Below, piece by piece: positions 6,943-15,869 of a stretch of DNA of 21,118 nt. The stretch is from CAVQBP01 sp964448105 (lineage in GTDB: Bacteria; Bacteroidota; Ignavibacteria; Ignavibacteriales; Ignavibacteriaceae). The number at the start of each line of letters is the position of its first letter. The first letter of the stretch is position 1. The notes under the pieces are model-generated. The model made no database searches. It was not told the DNA's origin and saw only the letters and a list, made by a program, of their open reading frames with translations. The position numbers were made by a program, and so were the translations under genes. Where the stretch lies: contig CAYUVK010000088.1 in the NCBI GenBank assembly GCA_964448105.1, positions 1 through 21,118 on the forward strand. The letters run 5' to 3'.

Positions 6943-9189
6943 ATGGAAAAGTTTAATCATAATAATAACGATTACGAAGATAACGAGACCAAATCTTTAA
7001 AAGATTATTTACTCCTTATTAGAAATAACCTTTTCCCGTTTCTATTAATTACAACTGTATGTATAGCGGCAGGCGTATATTATGCAATAAATAGTATAGA
7101 TATTTATGAATCGGAAACGGTATTAAAGATTTCAAAACCACAGGGAAATATATTAGAAGCACCGCTAACTCCCGATATAATGGACCTGGGAATGGACCGT
7201 TTTATAGCAAACGAAATTGAAATAATTAAAAGTTATACTAACCGGGAAAGAGTAGCTGAAGCTATAGTCGATAGTTTTGCGGTATCAAAAAACAGGGATA
7301 AATTTTATTTGGTCGTAAACCACGAGGTTTCGGTTAAAGAAGTTGTGAAGTCAATTCCCGAATTGGTAAAATTATTAGATAATAAAGTTACGGTTGAACA
7401 GAAACGCGGACTTGATATAATAGATATTACTGCCCAGTCTCCTTCTCCATACGAGGCTGCTTTAATAGCCAACAGTTATGCCCAGCAATACAGAAATTTG
7501 AATCTAGAGGTTAATCGTAACCAGTTAACTTTTGTAAAGAATTTTCTTAACAAACAGAAAATAGAAAAACAAAAGGAATTGGATGCTGCCGAGGATTCGT
7601 TGAGAAATTTCCAGGAAAAAGGGGGGATAATTGCTCTTGATGAACAAGCTACGGCTTTAATAGATCAGCTTTCACAGTTTGAAGCAAAGATGAATGCAGC
7701 AAGAATAGATTATATGGCTTCGAGCAATATTTTAAGGCAGTATAAGGATGAACTTAAAAAGCAAGATCCCCGCATGGCAAATTACCTGGAAAGCTTAACT
7801 TCTGAAACATATATTACTGCATTGCAAAAACAGCTTGCCGAGCTTCAAATAAATAAAGACCTGGCTTTAGCTAACACTAATTCCAAAATAGATGTTACTG
7901 CCAAGATTAAAGAATATGATCAAAAAATTAATGATCTGAAACAAAAACTGAATGAAAAAATAGAAGTTATTAAAGCAGGGATATTTGCAAGCAGCCCGGA
8001 AGAAGTGAAAGAACTATCCCAAAAAATAATTGAAGAAGATGTTAAAAACAGCTCTTTAAACACTACAATTAGAGGGTTAAAGGAAATTGTCGATGGGTAT
8101 GAGAAAAAGTTCAACAAATTGCCTAAGACTTCAATTGAGCTGGCAAGACTTCAGAGGAATAGGGAATTTTTAGAAAAATTATATTCACTTGTTGAAAATA
8201 AGTACCAGGAAGCAGTAATAAATGAGCAATCTCAGCCTGGAAACGTTCTTATAGTTGATAAAGGCAGGATACCGGAAAAGCCGGCTAAACCAAACCGGGT
8301 CCTTATTATATTAATTAGTATTATTCTCGGTTCCGGATTGGCATTCGGATATGTTTTAATTCGAGATTATTTTGATGATACAATAAAAACTCCTGAAGAT
8401 ATCCAAAGAAAAAATATTAATGTTCTTGCATGGATTCCAAGGATAGAAGGAATAAATACAAGGGGAAAAGTTGAATTTATTGTAGCAAACAAACCTAAAT
8501 CTATTCCAAGTGAAGCATTTAAAGCGCTGAGAACAAGAGTACAGTTTTCAAATGTTGATGTTGAATCATTCAAAACTATTTTAATCACCTCAGCTACTCC
8601 CCAAGAAGGTAAAACGGTTGTTTCATTAAATCTTGCAGGAAGTTTTGCACAGGCAGATAAAAGTGTTCTGCTCGTAGACTGTGATCTAAGAAAACCTCGT
8701 ATGCATGGAATTTTTGGTGTAAATAAAAATCCGGGTTTGGTTAATTATTTATTTAACCAGGTTTCACTTGATGAAATATTATGGCGCTCGGATCTTTTAG
8801 AAAACTTCAGCTATATAACATCAGGGACAATACCCCCGAATCCTGCAGAAGTGCTGCAATCAAAAGCGATGCAGAACTTCCTAGATGATATGAGGAGAAG
8901 GTTTGATATGATTATTTTGGATTCGCCGCCGATTATATCCGTAACCGATTCCGAGATCTTATCGAGAATGGTCGATGGAACTATCTTAATTGTTTCTGCA
9001 GAAAGTACCGAAGTGGAAATGATGAAACATGCTGTTGATCTTATGAAAAATGAAAAATCTCCTTTCCTTGGAGTAGTACTCAACAACTTTGTATACAAAA
9101 ACGGTTATGGCTCTTATTACAAATATTATTATTACTATTCACATTCTACAAACGGAAAAGGTTTAAAACCGGATAAAATAAAATCTTAG
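6943..9189 (+). CDS. Wzz/BY-kinase polysaccharide co-polymerase with tyrosine kinase domain
   Basis: This 748-residue inner-membrane protein controls exopolysaccharide chain assembly through tyrosine autophosphorylation. The Wzz domain begins near 15 with a first membrane segment at about 31-50. A long periplasmic coiled coil spans about 190-395. The GNVR segment (about 396-446) leads into PAKPNR and a second membrane segment (about 452-473). The cytoplasmic kinase has Walker A (SATPQEGKT, 550-558), Walker A' (VLLVDCDLRKP, around Asp579/Asp581) and Walker B (MIILDSPP, Asp660). The C-terminus has a tyrosine cluster at 718-732 (nine Tyr), the usual autophosphorylation tail. It follows the SLBB gene after one base and ends before a strong hairpin. 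No glycosyltransferase, flippase or phosphatase gene is adjacent, so the polysaccharide it serves must be encoded elsewhere. Confidence 0.93.
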   Translation: MEKFNHNNNDYEDNETKSLKDYLLLIRNNLFPFLLITTVCIAAGVYYAINSIDIYESETVLKISKPQGNILEAPLTPDIMDLGMDRFIANEIEIIKSYTNRERVAEAIVDSFAVSKNRDKFYLVVNHEVSVKEVVKSIPELVKLLDNKVTVEQKRGLDIIDITAQSPSPYEAALIANSYAQQYRNLNLEVNRNQLTFVKNFLNKQKIEKQKELDAAEDSLRNFQEKGGIIALDEQATALIDQLSQFEAKMNAARIDYMASSNILRQYKDELKKQDPRMANYLESLTSETYITALQKQLAELQINKDLALANTNSKIDVTAKIKEYDQKINDLKQKLNEKIEVIKAGIFASSPEEVKELSQKIIEEDVKNSSLNTTIRGLKEIVDGYEKKFNKLPKTSIELARLQRNREFLEKLYSLVENKYQEAVINEQSQPGNVLIVDKGRIPEKPAKPNRVLIILISIILGSGLAFGYVLIRDYFDDTIKTPEDIQRKNINVLAWIPRIEGINTRGKVEFIVANKPKSIPSEAFKALRTRVQFSNVDVESFKTILITSATPQEGKTVVSLNLAGSFAQADKSVLLVDCDLRKPRMHGIFGVNKNPGLVNYLFNQVSLDEILWRSDLLENFSYITSGTIPPNPAEVLQSKAMQNFLDDMRRRFDMIILDSPPIISVTDSEILSRMVDGTILIVSAESTEVEMMKHAVDLMKNEKSPFLGVVLNNFVYKNGYGSYYKYYYYYSHSTNGKGLKPDKIKS

Positions 9190-9198
9190 ATTAATAAG

Positions 9199-9252
9199 GA
9201 ATAAGAATTTAATTTTTTTTTAAGATATGAAATTAAATTCTTATTCTTTTTT
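9199..9252 (+). terminator. intrinsic terminator of the SLBB/BY-kinase operon
   Basis: A perfect 17-bp inverted repeat pairs 9199-9215 with 9230-9246 around a 14-nt loop and is followed on the plus strand by a T6 run (9247-9252). It lies 9 bp past the BY-kinase stop and 20 bp before the stop of the convergent GH2 gene. It can therefore also block read-through from the minus side, although there it lacks a T-run after the stem. Confidence 0.8.
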
Positions 9253-9272
9253 CTATTTAATTTCCTTTAGTA

Positions 9273-11789
9273 TTACTGCAAAGAAGGTAAAAGATTTCCT
9301 TTCTTCACATCTATTACAATTGAAGCTTCTTTTAATCCGTCTGATTCTGCAACCAGTTTTATCTTGCCCTCTTTTTGTTCAGATTGTAAAACAGCCAGGC
9401 ACAAACCGTTAAAAGCTTTTCGTTGTGAAGCTTTAAATGAATCATGGTCCAGCGGATTTCCATTGCCAACTCCGATTATTTTTCCTTCACCTTCAATTGT
9501 AAAGTGAACAAGGTTATTTGCGGTTGGAACTACATTACCCTCTGAATCTATAATTTCAATTTTAACATTTGCAACATCACGTTCGCCGGCATTTAGCGTG
9601 TCGCGGTCCGGGCTTAAACGTAAAGCTGCCGGCTCGCCGGTTGTTCGTACTTCCTCGGTGCATACAATCTTCCCATCAATTTTACCGACGGCTTTAAGAA
9701 TACCATGTTCATATGGAACATCCCACTCAAGGTGAAGATCAGCAGTGGTCGGATGAACTTCTGGTCTGGCATATTTATTCCATGCACCTGAATGTCCCTG
9801 CCTTGGGAATTCGACACGTTTTTCTCCGTAGGATTTCCAATTCTCAGCCGAAGACTGATCAGCCTCTGGCTGAAAAAATAATTCCACTTCATTACAATTT
9901 GTATAACAAAGTACCGGAATTATCTGTCCTTCTTTTCCCTTCCAATTCCAATGAGGGAAAATATGAAGCATTGGTTTGCTTGTCCACTGGCTTTGATAAA
10001 AGTAATAACCGTCTTTCGGAAAGCCGCAAAGATCTAGCACACCAAACGGCAAATTTTTATAGGGCCAAAATGATTCACCTAAATAATCAATTCCTGTCCA
10101 CATAAAATCACCAATTACATAATCATGCATGCGGACAAATTTCCACAACTGTTCTGCATCAATCATCCTAAAATTATAATTAGGATTAATGACAGAAGAA
10201 TCTTTTCCGAGAGAATAATCCCCGCGTATACCTCCGCTGTTTGATTCGCTTTCGGTACCAATCATTTTCCAATTTGGATGATCATGACGATCAATACTGT
10301 AGTATAATTCTCTTCTTTCATGCCAGCGATCGACATAATTATACCCGACAATATCAAGACCGTTCAAAAATCCTAATTTTGTTGCCCCTCCGTCGGCGGC
10401 AATGTTATCGCATGCCTGAGTCACCGGTCTGGTAGGATCTACTTGATGACATATTTCAACCAATGTATGCAAAGTCTTTACACCTTCATCCGTTTTCTGA
10501 TCAGGCACTTCGTTTCCGACACTCCAGAGAATGATTGAGGGATGATTCCTATTGCGCTGCAGCATTGATGTTAGATCCCGTTTACCCCATTTATCAAAAT
10601 AAACATGATATCCGTATTTTCTTTTCCCGATCTCCCATTCGTCATAAGATTCATCCATTACAAGGAAACCCATCCTATCACATAGGTCGAGGAATTCGGG
10701 AGCTGGCGGATTGTGAGAAGTACGGATAGCATTGCATCCCATTTCTTTTAATTTCTCAAGCCGGTATTTCCAGACACCAATTGGAACTGCTGCTCCAACG
10801 CAACCGCCATCATGATGAAGACAGACACCGTTCATTTTTACATGTTCGTTATTAAGTAAGAAACCTTTATTAACATCATATTCAATTTTGCGGATACCGA
10901 CTGTTGTAATTAAATCATCAGTAATATTTTTACCCTCAACAATTGTTTGGTAAAGTTTATATAATGAAGGTGAATCAATTGACCATAAAGAAGGTGCTTT
11001 TACTTTCAATTTCTGATTTAATTCTATTGTTTTATCAGTCTTTACTGAAAAAGGAGTTTTGATTTCTGAAATTATATTTCCATTTTCATCAATAATTACC
11101 GAATGCAATATTCCATTTTTTTCTTTGTTAAAATTGTTTTCGACTTTTGTTATGATTTTGACAATTGCAGATTCTTTTGAAACCTCTGGAGTTGTTACAT
11201 AAGTCCCCCAATGGGCTATGTGAAGAGGATTAATTTTTACCAGCCAAACATTTCTGTAGATACCGGAACCTGTATACCAGCGTGAGTTGGGCTGTAAAGA
11301 GTTATCAACTCTAACTGCAATTATGTTTTCTCCTTCTTTCAAATAAGGAGTAAGGTTGTAATAAAAACTAGTATAACCATAAGGATGAAGACCAAGTTGA
11401 TGCCCGTTTATCCATACATCACTATTCATATAAACACCATTAAACTCAATCCATATTATTTTATTCAAATCATTTTTCGATATTTTAAAATGTTTCCTGT
11501 ACCAACCTATTCCGGTTGGAAGATAACCCCCATTTCCTCCGGCCGGTGCATCTTTGCTAAACTCTCCTTCGATGCTCCAATCATGCGGAAGATTTAAAGT
11601 GCACCAGCCTGCATCATTAAATGAGACGTCTTGTGCATCGTTTGTTTCGCCGAGTTGAAACTTCCAGTTAAAATCCATCAAAAGACGTTCTCTGCTCTGT
11701 TTAGAATTGTGTGCATTTATATATGATTGTAGAATAAATATTAGCAGAATGAGAAACAGATACTTGCCCGGTTTTAATAATTTATTCAT
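9273..11789 (-). CDS. GH2 beta-galactosidase-type glycoside hydrolase (DUF4982 subtype)
   Basis: This secreted GH2 enzyme has 838 residues from the ATG. A Sec signal (MNKLLKPGKYLFLILLIFIL) precedes the sugar-binding jelly roll, with LPHDWSIEG, GIGWYRK and SGIYRNVWL. Next come the immunoglobulin-like domain and the TIM barrel, with HHDGGCVGAAVP, RTSHNPPAPEFLDLCDRMGF, WSVGNEV (acid/base Glu427) and MIGTESES (nucleophile probably Glu513). The C-terminal part fits DUF4982 (MLHIFPHWNWKGKEGQIIPV) and a GH2 C-terminal domain (AALRLSPDRDTLNAGERDVA). A GTG twelve bases upstream (11801) would add MSVS, but the ATG gives a cleaner signal peptide. It is the last gene of the galactan block, 22 bp after the LacZ-type GH2. 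An exo-beta-galactosidase role is likely from family and context; other beta-glycosidase specificities occur in GH2. Confidence 0.88.
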   Translation of the reverse strand: MNKLLKPGKYLFLILLIFILQSYINAHNSKQSRERLLMDFNWKFQLGETNDAQDVSFNDAGWCTLNLPHDWSIEGEFSKDAPAGGNGGYLPTGIGWYRKHFKISKNDLNKIIWIEFNGVYMNSDVWINGHQLGLHPYGYTSFYYNLTPYLKEGENIIAVRVDNSLQPNSRWYTGSGIYRNVWLVKINPLHIAHWGTYVTTPEVSKESAIVKIITKVENNFNKEKNGILHSVIIDENGNIISEIKTPFSVKTDKTIELNQKLKVKAPSLWSIDSPSLYKLYQTIVEGKNITDDLITTVGIRKIEYDVNKGFLLNNEHVKMNGVCLHHDGGCVGAAVPIGVWKYRLEKLKEMGCNAIRTSHNPPAPEFLDLCDRMGFLVMDESYDEWEIGKRKYGYHVYFDKWGKRDLTSMLQRNRNHPSIILWSVGNEVPDQKTDEGVKTLHTLVEICHQVDPTRPVTQACDNIAADGGATKLGFLNGLDIVGYNYVDRWHERRELYYSIDRHDHPNWKMIGTESESNSGGIRGDYSLGKDSSVINPNYNFRMIDAEQLWKFVRMHDYVIGDFMWTGIDYLGESFWPYKNLPFGVLDLCGFPKDGYYFYQSQWTSKPMLHIFPHWNWKGKEGQIIPVLCYTNCNEVELFFQPEADQSSAENWKSYGEKRVEFPRQGHSGAWNKYARPEVHPTTADLHLEWDVPYEHGILKAVGKIDGKIVCTEEVRTTGEPAALRLSPDRDTLNAGERDVANVKIEIIDSEGNVVPTANNLVHFTIEGEGKIIGVGNGNPLDHDSFKASQRKAFNGLCLAVLQSEQKEGKIKLVAESDGLKEASIVIDVKKGNLLPSLQ

Positions 11790-11811
11790 AGACACACTCA
11801 CTATTTTAAAA

Positions 11812-14800
11812 TTATTCTGTATAGACTAAAGGAATAATCGAAAAAAAATTTGAATATATTTCCGGATATACCCGATATTGAGGCATCGTGGGATTCGGCG
11901 TATCACCGACACCAGTGATCCCATAGTTGATTTGTATCCGCGAAAAGTTATCTTTTTGTAATTGATAAACATATTTTGCCTTGTCCAGGTTATAATATGG
12001 TACTGCAGAAAAATTGATCGGCTTGTCTGCTGAAACCTTTATACCATTACCTTTTTTATTTTTTATTCCGAACCATCTGACTTCGGAATAGTTGCCATAT
12101 GCCTGCGGCTGAATATAAGGGAATTGGACAGAATCGATTATTGATTTATGAATACCAATTCTTGTCCCTGTATTTCGATCAATATAATTTTCTTCAGGTC
12201 CCCTGCCATACCATGAAATAGACTGATATTCGTCAGGCATTTTCAGAGAAATACCCATACACGGCAGCCAGCTTACATCAAATTTACCAAGCGGGATCAT
12301 CCTGTGATTAATTTTAACTGAGCCGTCATTCAGAAATACATATTCAAAATTATTAATAATGAAATCACTGCTCCTTGAAAAATTTGTAAATGATTTAATC
12401 CTGATACGAACCTGCAAAGAATCTTTTGGAATGTTTACTTCAAAGGAATCAACTTTATTTGTCAGCTCATTCATCCCCATTTTATACCATTCATCGGATT
12501 CTGCTTTTCCCCACTCGGATCTTTCGTTTGAAATCGGGGCACTCCAAACATTTGCATTCATGGATGAAATTAATAGATTGTCTTTATCAAAAAGGTTTAA
12601 TGATCCGGTATATTTTTCGATTCGGTATTTAATGTGATTTGTTATTACTGTGCAGACTGAATCATCCTCTTTAATTTTTATTTTAGATTTATTAGTTGTT
12701 TTGTGTAAATTGATAACATGTTCTTTTTGATTTAAAACGAATTGCTGGAAGTTAACTCCAAAACCTTTTTTTCTTAAAGGTTCATCATTTTTCAATCCGC
12801 ATCTAAGCTCAACAATATATTCACTCTGATTATTTAAATTTTCCGGGATTGGGATGCTAAATTGTTTTTGAGATTGAGGTTCAACATCAAGATAAATATT
12901 GCCTGATTTCTCCATACTCCCATCCTTATACAATATCCAATCAATATCAAATTCATTCAAATTTGTAAAAGAATATTTATTAACAACTTTAAAAATTCCC
13001 GAAGCAGGATTTTCCGAATAAAAGCGAACCGGGGACATGCTGTGTTTTGCCTGCCGGAGTTCAGGTTGAGGCTCTCTATCTGCCGTAACCATTCCATTAA
13101 TGCAAAACGGACTTATTCCGTATGTTAAATAGTATTCACCATCAATTATTCTATCGAATTTAAGCCAAAGAAGTGGTAGAGAATTCGTTTCATTATCAAA
13201 AATTTTTACTTCATCAAAAATGAAATTTGATATCCAGCCGAGATGCTGATCATTATCTTTATATGAATCTCTTCCAATATTTACAGGATATTGCAAGGAA
13301 TTAATTAGGCGATCATATTCTTTCGAACCATATTCTTTCCCATCGATGAATAATACCATTTGCTTACCGTCATACACCGCTTTTATTTTATGCCATTTTG
13401 AATACCAATCATCCGGTAATTTAATATCGAGCCCATTCTCGTAAGAATTGATATAAAAGCTGAGAGCATCTTTAGATATTTGCACGATGCCATATTGATA
13501 TCCTTTTGTAATCAACGGATTCTCGATATAAAATTTTTGAGGATATACTTTTGTCTCAATTACCAGGTTATTTCCTTTTATATTCAAAACCGGATCGTCA
13601 TAAACTTCAATCCAATCGTCCAGACCGCTCAGCTTTATAGCATTATCTTCCATTCCTTGTACAAGTTCAGGATTTCCCATAACTCCGCATTGAATATCAT
13701 TCCCAGAATAATCTTTAACGAACCTTGCTTTGACATTTAAACCCTGGTCGACCCAATCCCAGACAAACCCACCCTGAAGTTTCGGAATTTCATAAATTGT
13801 TTCCCAGAATTCATCGAAATTCCCAAGGCTGTTCCCCATTGCATGAGCATACTCACCCATAACTACGGGAATTTTAGAATTCTGTCCGTATTGTCTTAAA
13901 AACGAAGGAGTGGGGTAGCGTGGTCCTGCAATGTCGGAATAGGGCGCTGTTCCATTTGTTCCGTTCGCCTGATGCATTACAAATCTGGTAGGATCAAATT
14001 TCCTTATATAATCAGCCATCATATAATGCGGGGTATCGAGCCCGCATTCATTTCCGGTGCTCCACATAACCACACTCGGATGATTTTTATCACGCTGAAC
14101 CATTCTAATGAACCTGTCCATAAAAGCTTTTAAATATTCCTTCCTTTTAGGAAATGTATTTTCCGTGTAATGACATTCGGCATTTATTTCATCCTGGAGC
14201 AAAATTCCATATTCATCGCACAGGTCATACCATTCAGGGTTATTTGGGTAATGACTCATTCTAACTGAATTAAAATTGAATTCTTTCATCAGCTTAATAT
14301 CTTTGATCATTAATTCTTTTGTTAAAGTCTTTCCTCCAACCGGGCTGGATTCATGCCTGTTTGTTCCCCTAAAATAAACCGGGACTCCATTCATCATAGC
14401 AATTCCATTCTTCACTTCCAGTTCGCGGAAACCAACACGCTGGCTATTGATTTCTAATACATTCCCATCTTTATCCAGCAATTCAAGCACAAGCTTATAT
14501 AAATAGGGTTTCTCATCCGACCATTTTTTCGGGGTTTTTACTTTTTGTTTTATTGAATTTTGCAGCACGTCGGATACTTCAAAAAAATCTGAGTTATTAG
14601 TTAAAATTTGTTTATTATTTGAGTCATAAAGTGCGGTCTGGATTTTTACTTTTGCAGGTTTGCCTGAATAATTTTTCAATTTTATATCGAGAATTAAATC
14701 GGCATCAACGTATTTCTCATCAAGATCTGTTTTTATAAAAAGATCTTTTAAGGTCAAATCAGGTTTTGAATAGATATAAACATTCCTGTAAATTCCTGAA

Positions 14801-15471
14801 AATCTGTACATATCCTGGTCTTCAAGGTAAGATCCGTCGCACCAGCGCAGAACCATTGCAGCAACAAGATTATCCCCTTTTTCAACTTTATCGGTAATAT
14901 CAAATTCGGCCGGAGTCATTCCATCTTCATGATAACCAATATATTTACCATTAAGCCAGATAAATGCAGCAGATTTTAATCCATCAAAATGGAGAAATAT
15001 CTTTCTGCCATCCCAATCAGCAGGTACTTGAAATTTCTTTCTGTAAAGTCCCGTAGGATTTATATCATCCGGTACGTATGGAGGATTATATGGATTAAAT
15101 TCCATGGGTACATTTCTATACATCTGATGTCCATAACCCTGCATTTGCCAATTAGAAGGAACCGGGATATCATTCCATGAAAGCCCATCAAAATCTTTAG
15201 TATAGAAATCTTTTGGAGCCAGATCCGGATTTATTATCCATTTAAATTTCCAGGAACCATTTAATGAAGAATAGTAAGTTGATTTTTCTACATCCCTATT
15301 GAGAGCAACATCTAAATTCTGATACGGAATTAATATTGAGGCTGGTTCTTCTTTATTTTCACCAACGATTTCCGGGTTTTCAATATATTTATTAATATCA
15401 ATATTTACCTGGGAATAGATAGTGCTTAAAAAGAAAACATTGTAAATCAATAAGAGATAAATTTTTTTCAT
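11812..15471 (-). CDS. LacZ-type GH2 beta-galactosidase with LamG-like insertion
   Basis: This 1219-residue secreted enzyme has a Sec signal (cleavage near Ser20/Gln21). It is closely LacZ-like: PSNWQMQGYGHQMYRNV, RWCDGSYLEDQD (Asp212, equivalent to LacZ Asp201), RMSHYPNNPEWYDLCDEYG, WSTGNECGLD (acid/base Glu475), MGEYAHAMGNSLGN (nucleophile Glu540), GGFVWDWVDQGL, and FCINGM with Phe789 and Asn792, which align with LacZ Phe601/Asn604. A beta-sandwich domain of LamG/concanavalin type (about 605-775; IETKVYPQ, WHKIKAVYDGKQMVLFIDG, NFIFDEVKIFDN) is inserted between DWVDQGL and FCINGM. The C-terminus is the LacZ small-chain domain, with SWYGRGPEENYIDRN. It should release terminal beta-galactose from galacto-oligosaccharides in the periplasm. 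There is no T9SS tail. A 398-bp gap separates it from the esterase, so it may have its own promoter, although no good box was found. Confidence 0.93.
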   Translation of the reverse strand: MKKIYLLLIYNVFFLSTIYSQVNIDINKYIENPEIVGENKEEPASILIPYQNLDVALNRDVEKSTYYSSLNGSWKFKWIINPDLAPKDFYTKDFDGLSWNDIPVPSNWQMQGYGHQMYRNVPMEFNPYNPPYVPDDINPTGLYRKKFQVPADWDGRKIFLHFDGLKSAAFIWLNGKYIGYHEDGMTPAEFDITDKVEKGDNLVAAMVLRWCDGSYLEDQDMYRFSGIYRNVYIYSKPDLTLKDLFIKTDLDEKYVDADLILDIKLKNYSGKPAKVKIQTALYDSNNKQILTNNSDFFEVSDVLQNSIKQKVKTPKKWSDEKPYLYKLVLELLDKDGNVLEINSQRVGFRELEVKNGIAMMNGVPVYFRGTNRHESSPVGGKTLTKELMIKDIKLMKEFNFNSVRMSHYPNNPEWYDLCDEYGILLQDEINAECHYTENTFPKRKEYLKAFMDRFIRMVQRDKNHPSVVMWSTGNECGLDTPHYMMADYIRKFDPTRFVMHQANGTNGTAPYSDIAGPRYPTPSFLRQYGQNSKIPVVMGEYAHAMGNSLGNFDEFWETIYEIPKLQGGFVWDWVDQGLNVKARFVKDYSGNDIQCGVMGNPELVQGMEDNAIKLSGLDDWIEVYDDPVLNIKGNNLVIETKVYPQKFYIENPLITKGYQYGIVQISKDALSFYINSYENGLDIKLPDDWYSKWHKIKAVYDGKQMVLFIDGKEYGSKEYDRLINSLQYPVNIGRDSYKDNDQHLGWISNFIFDEVKIFDNETNSLPLLWLKFDRIIDGEYYLTYGISPFCINGMVTADREPQPELRQAKHSMSPVRFYSENPASGIFKVVNKYSFTNLNEFDIDWILYKDGSMEKSGNIYLDVEPQSQKQFSIPIPENLNNQSEYIVELRCGLKNDEPLRKKGFGVNFQQFVLNQKEHVINLHKTTNKSKIKIKEDDSVCTVITNHIKYRIEKYTGSLNLFDKDNLLISSMNANVWSAPISNERSEWGKAESDEWYKMGMNELTNKVDSFEVNIPKDSLQVRIRIKSFTNFSRSSDFIINNFEYVFLNDGSVKINHRMIPLGKFDVSWLPCMGISLKMPDEYQSISWYGRGPEENYIDRNTGTRIGIHKSIIDSVQFPYIQPQAYGNYSEVRWFGIKNKKGNGIKVSADKPINFSAVPYYNLDKAKYVYQLQKDNFSRIQINYGITGVGDTPNPTMPQYRVYPEIYSNFFSIIPLVYTE

Positions 15472-15569
15472 AGTTTTTTGTTTTATTATGATTCAAAGAT
15501 TATAGAATTAATTTCAAAACATATTTCCGGTTTACCCTTACAAATAGTTTTTTTTCCGACCAACTAACC

Positions 15570-15581
15570 GGAGAGCTCTCC
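15570..15581. repeat. GGAGAGCTCTCC palindrome
   Basis: This perfect 12-bp self-complementary site touches the stop codon of the sorting-domain relic. It is GC-rich in an AT-rich gap and has no T-run beside it, so an operator-like site or a remnant of a hairpin is as likely as a terminator. Confidence 0.4.
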
Positions 15582-15768
15582 TTATTTTAATAGTACCATC
15601 TTTCTTGTAGTCATTTTTTTTCTGTCTTTAAACAGTAAATGTAAACACCGCTTGAAAGATTTTCAGTTTTAAAAGCAACACTGTCCCTGCTCACCATTTG
15701 CCAAGACAGATACTACTTTGCCTGTAATATCATAAACCTTCGATTTACTTTGCTATGCTCTGCTGATT
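15582..15768 (-). pseudogene. relic of a T9SS C-terminal sorting domain
   Basis: Read on the minus strand, three to four successive frames give the parts of one type IX sorting domain: SAEHSKVN (from about 15768), KVYDITGKVVSVLANG (about 15740-15693), TENLSSGVYIYCLKTE (about 15665-15618), then TTRKMVLLK and a TAA stop at 15582-15584. Order and spacing match the intact tail of the GH53 gene in this window (DIYNILGEEIARLVNG, AENISSGVYFCRI, TKKIVLLR). In-frame stops and at least three frameshifts make it non-functional. No upstream NPFNP segment or enzyme domain is left. Either the gene it belonged to was deleted, or the neighbouring esterase once carried this tail. The protein similarity is seen directly; the history is inferred. 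Confidence 0.75.
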
Positions 15769-15869
15769 ATAAAAAGTTACTTATTTAACGGCTATCTTTT
15801 AATACGATTTTATTACAGTTTTGTTAAAAAATTATCACCAATGCTATACTTTAAAAATTAAATTTTTTA

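Larger units (their letters stand above)
15472..15869. other. 398-bp gap holding a decayed sorting domain
   Basis: This is the only long gap inside the galactan block. It holds the frameshifted T9SS sorting-domain relic (15582-15768) and a GC-rich palindrome (15570-15581), listed separately. The rest (15472-15569 and 15769-15869) is AT-rich with no intact ORF, exact TAnnTTTG box or clear terminator. Confidence 0.6.

Noticed and set aside
9713..10105. Plus-strand ORFs of up to 130 codons inside the GH2 gene, and similar antisense ORFs elsewhere
   Set aside because: They lie opposite well-supported catalytic domains and show no family motifs, so they are shadows of the real genes.
11790..11801. 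GTG start adding MSVS to the second GH2 enzyme
   Set aside because: The downstream ATG gives a standard signal peptide starting with MNKLLK. The extension has no better ribosome-binding site.
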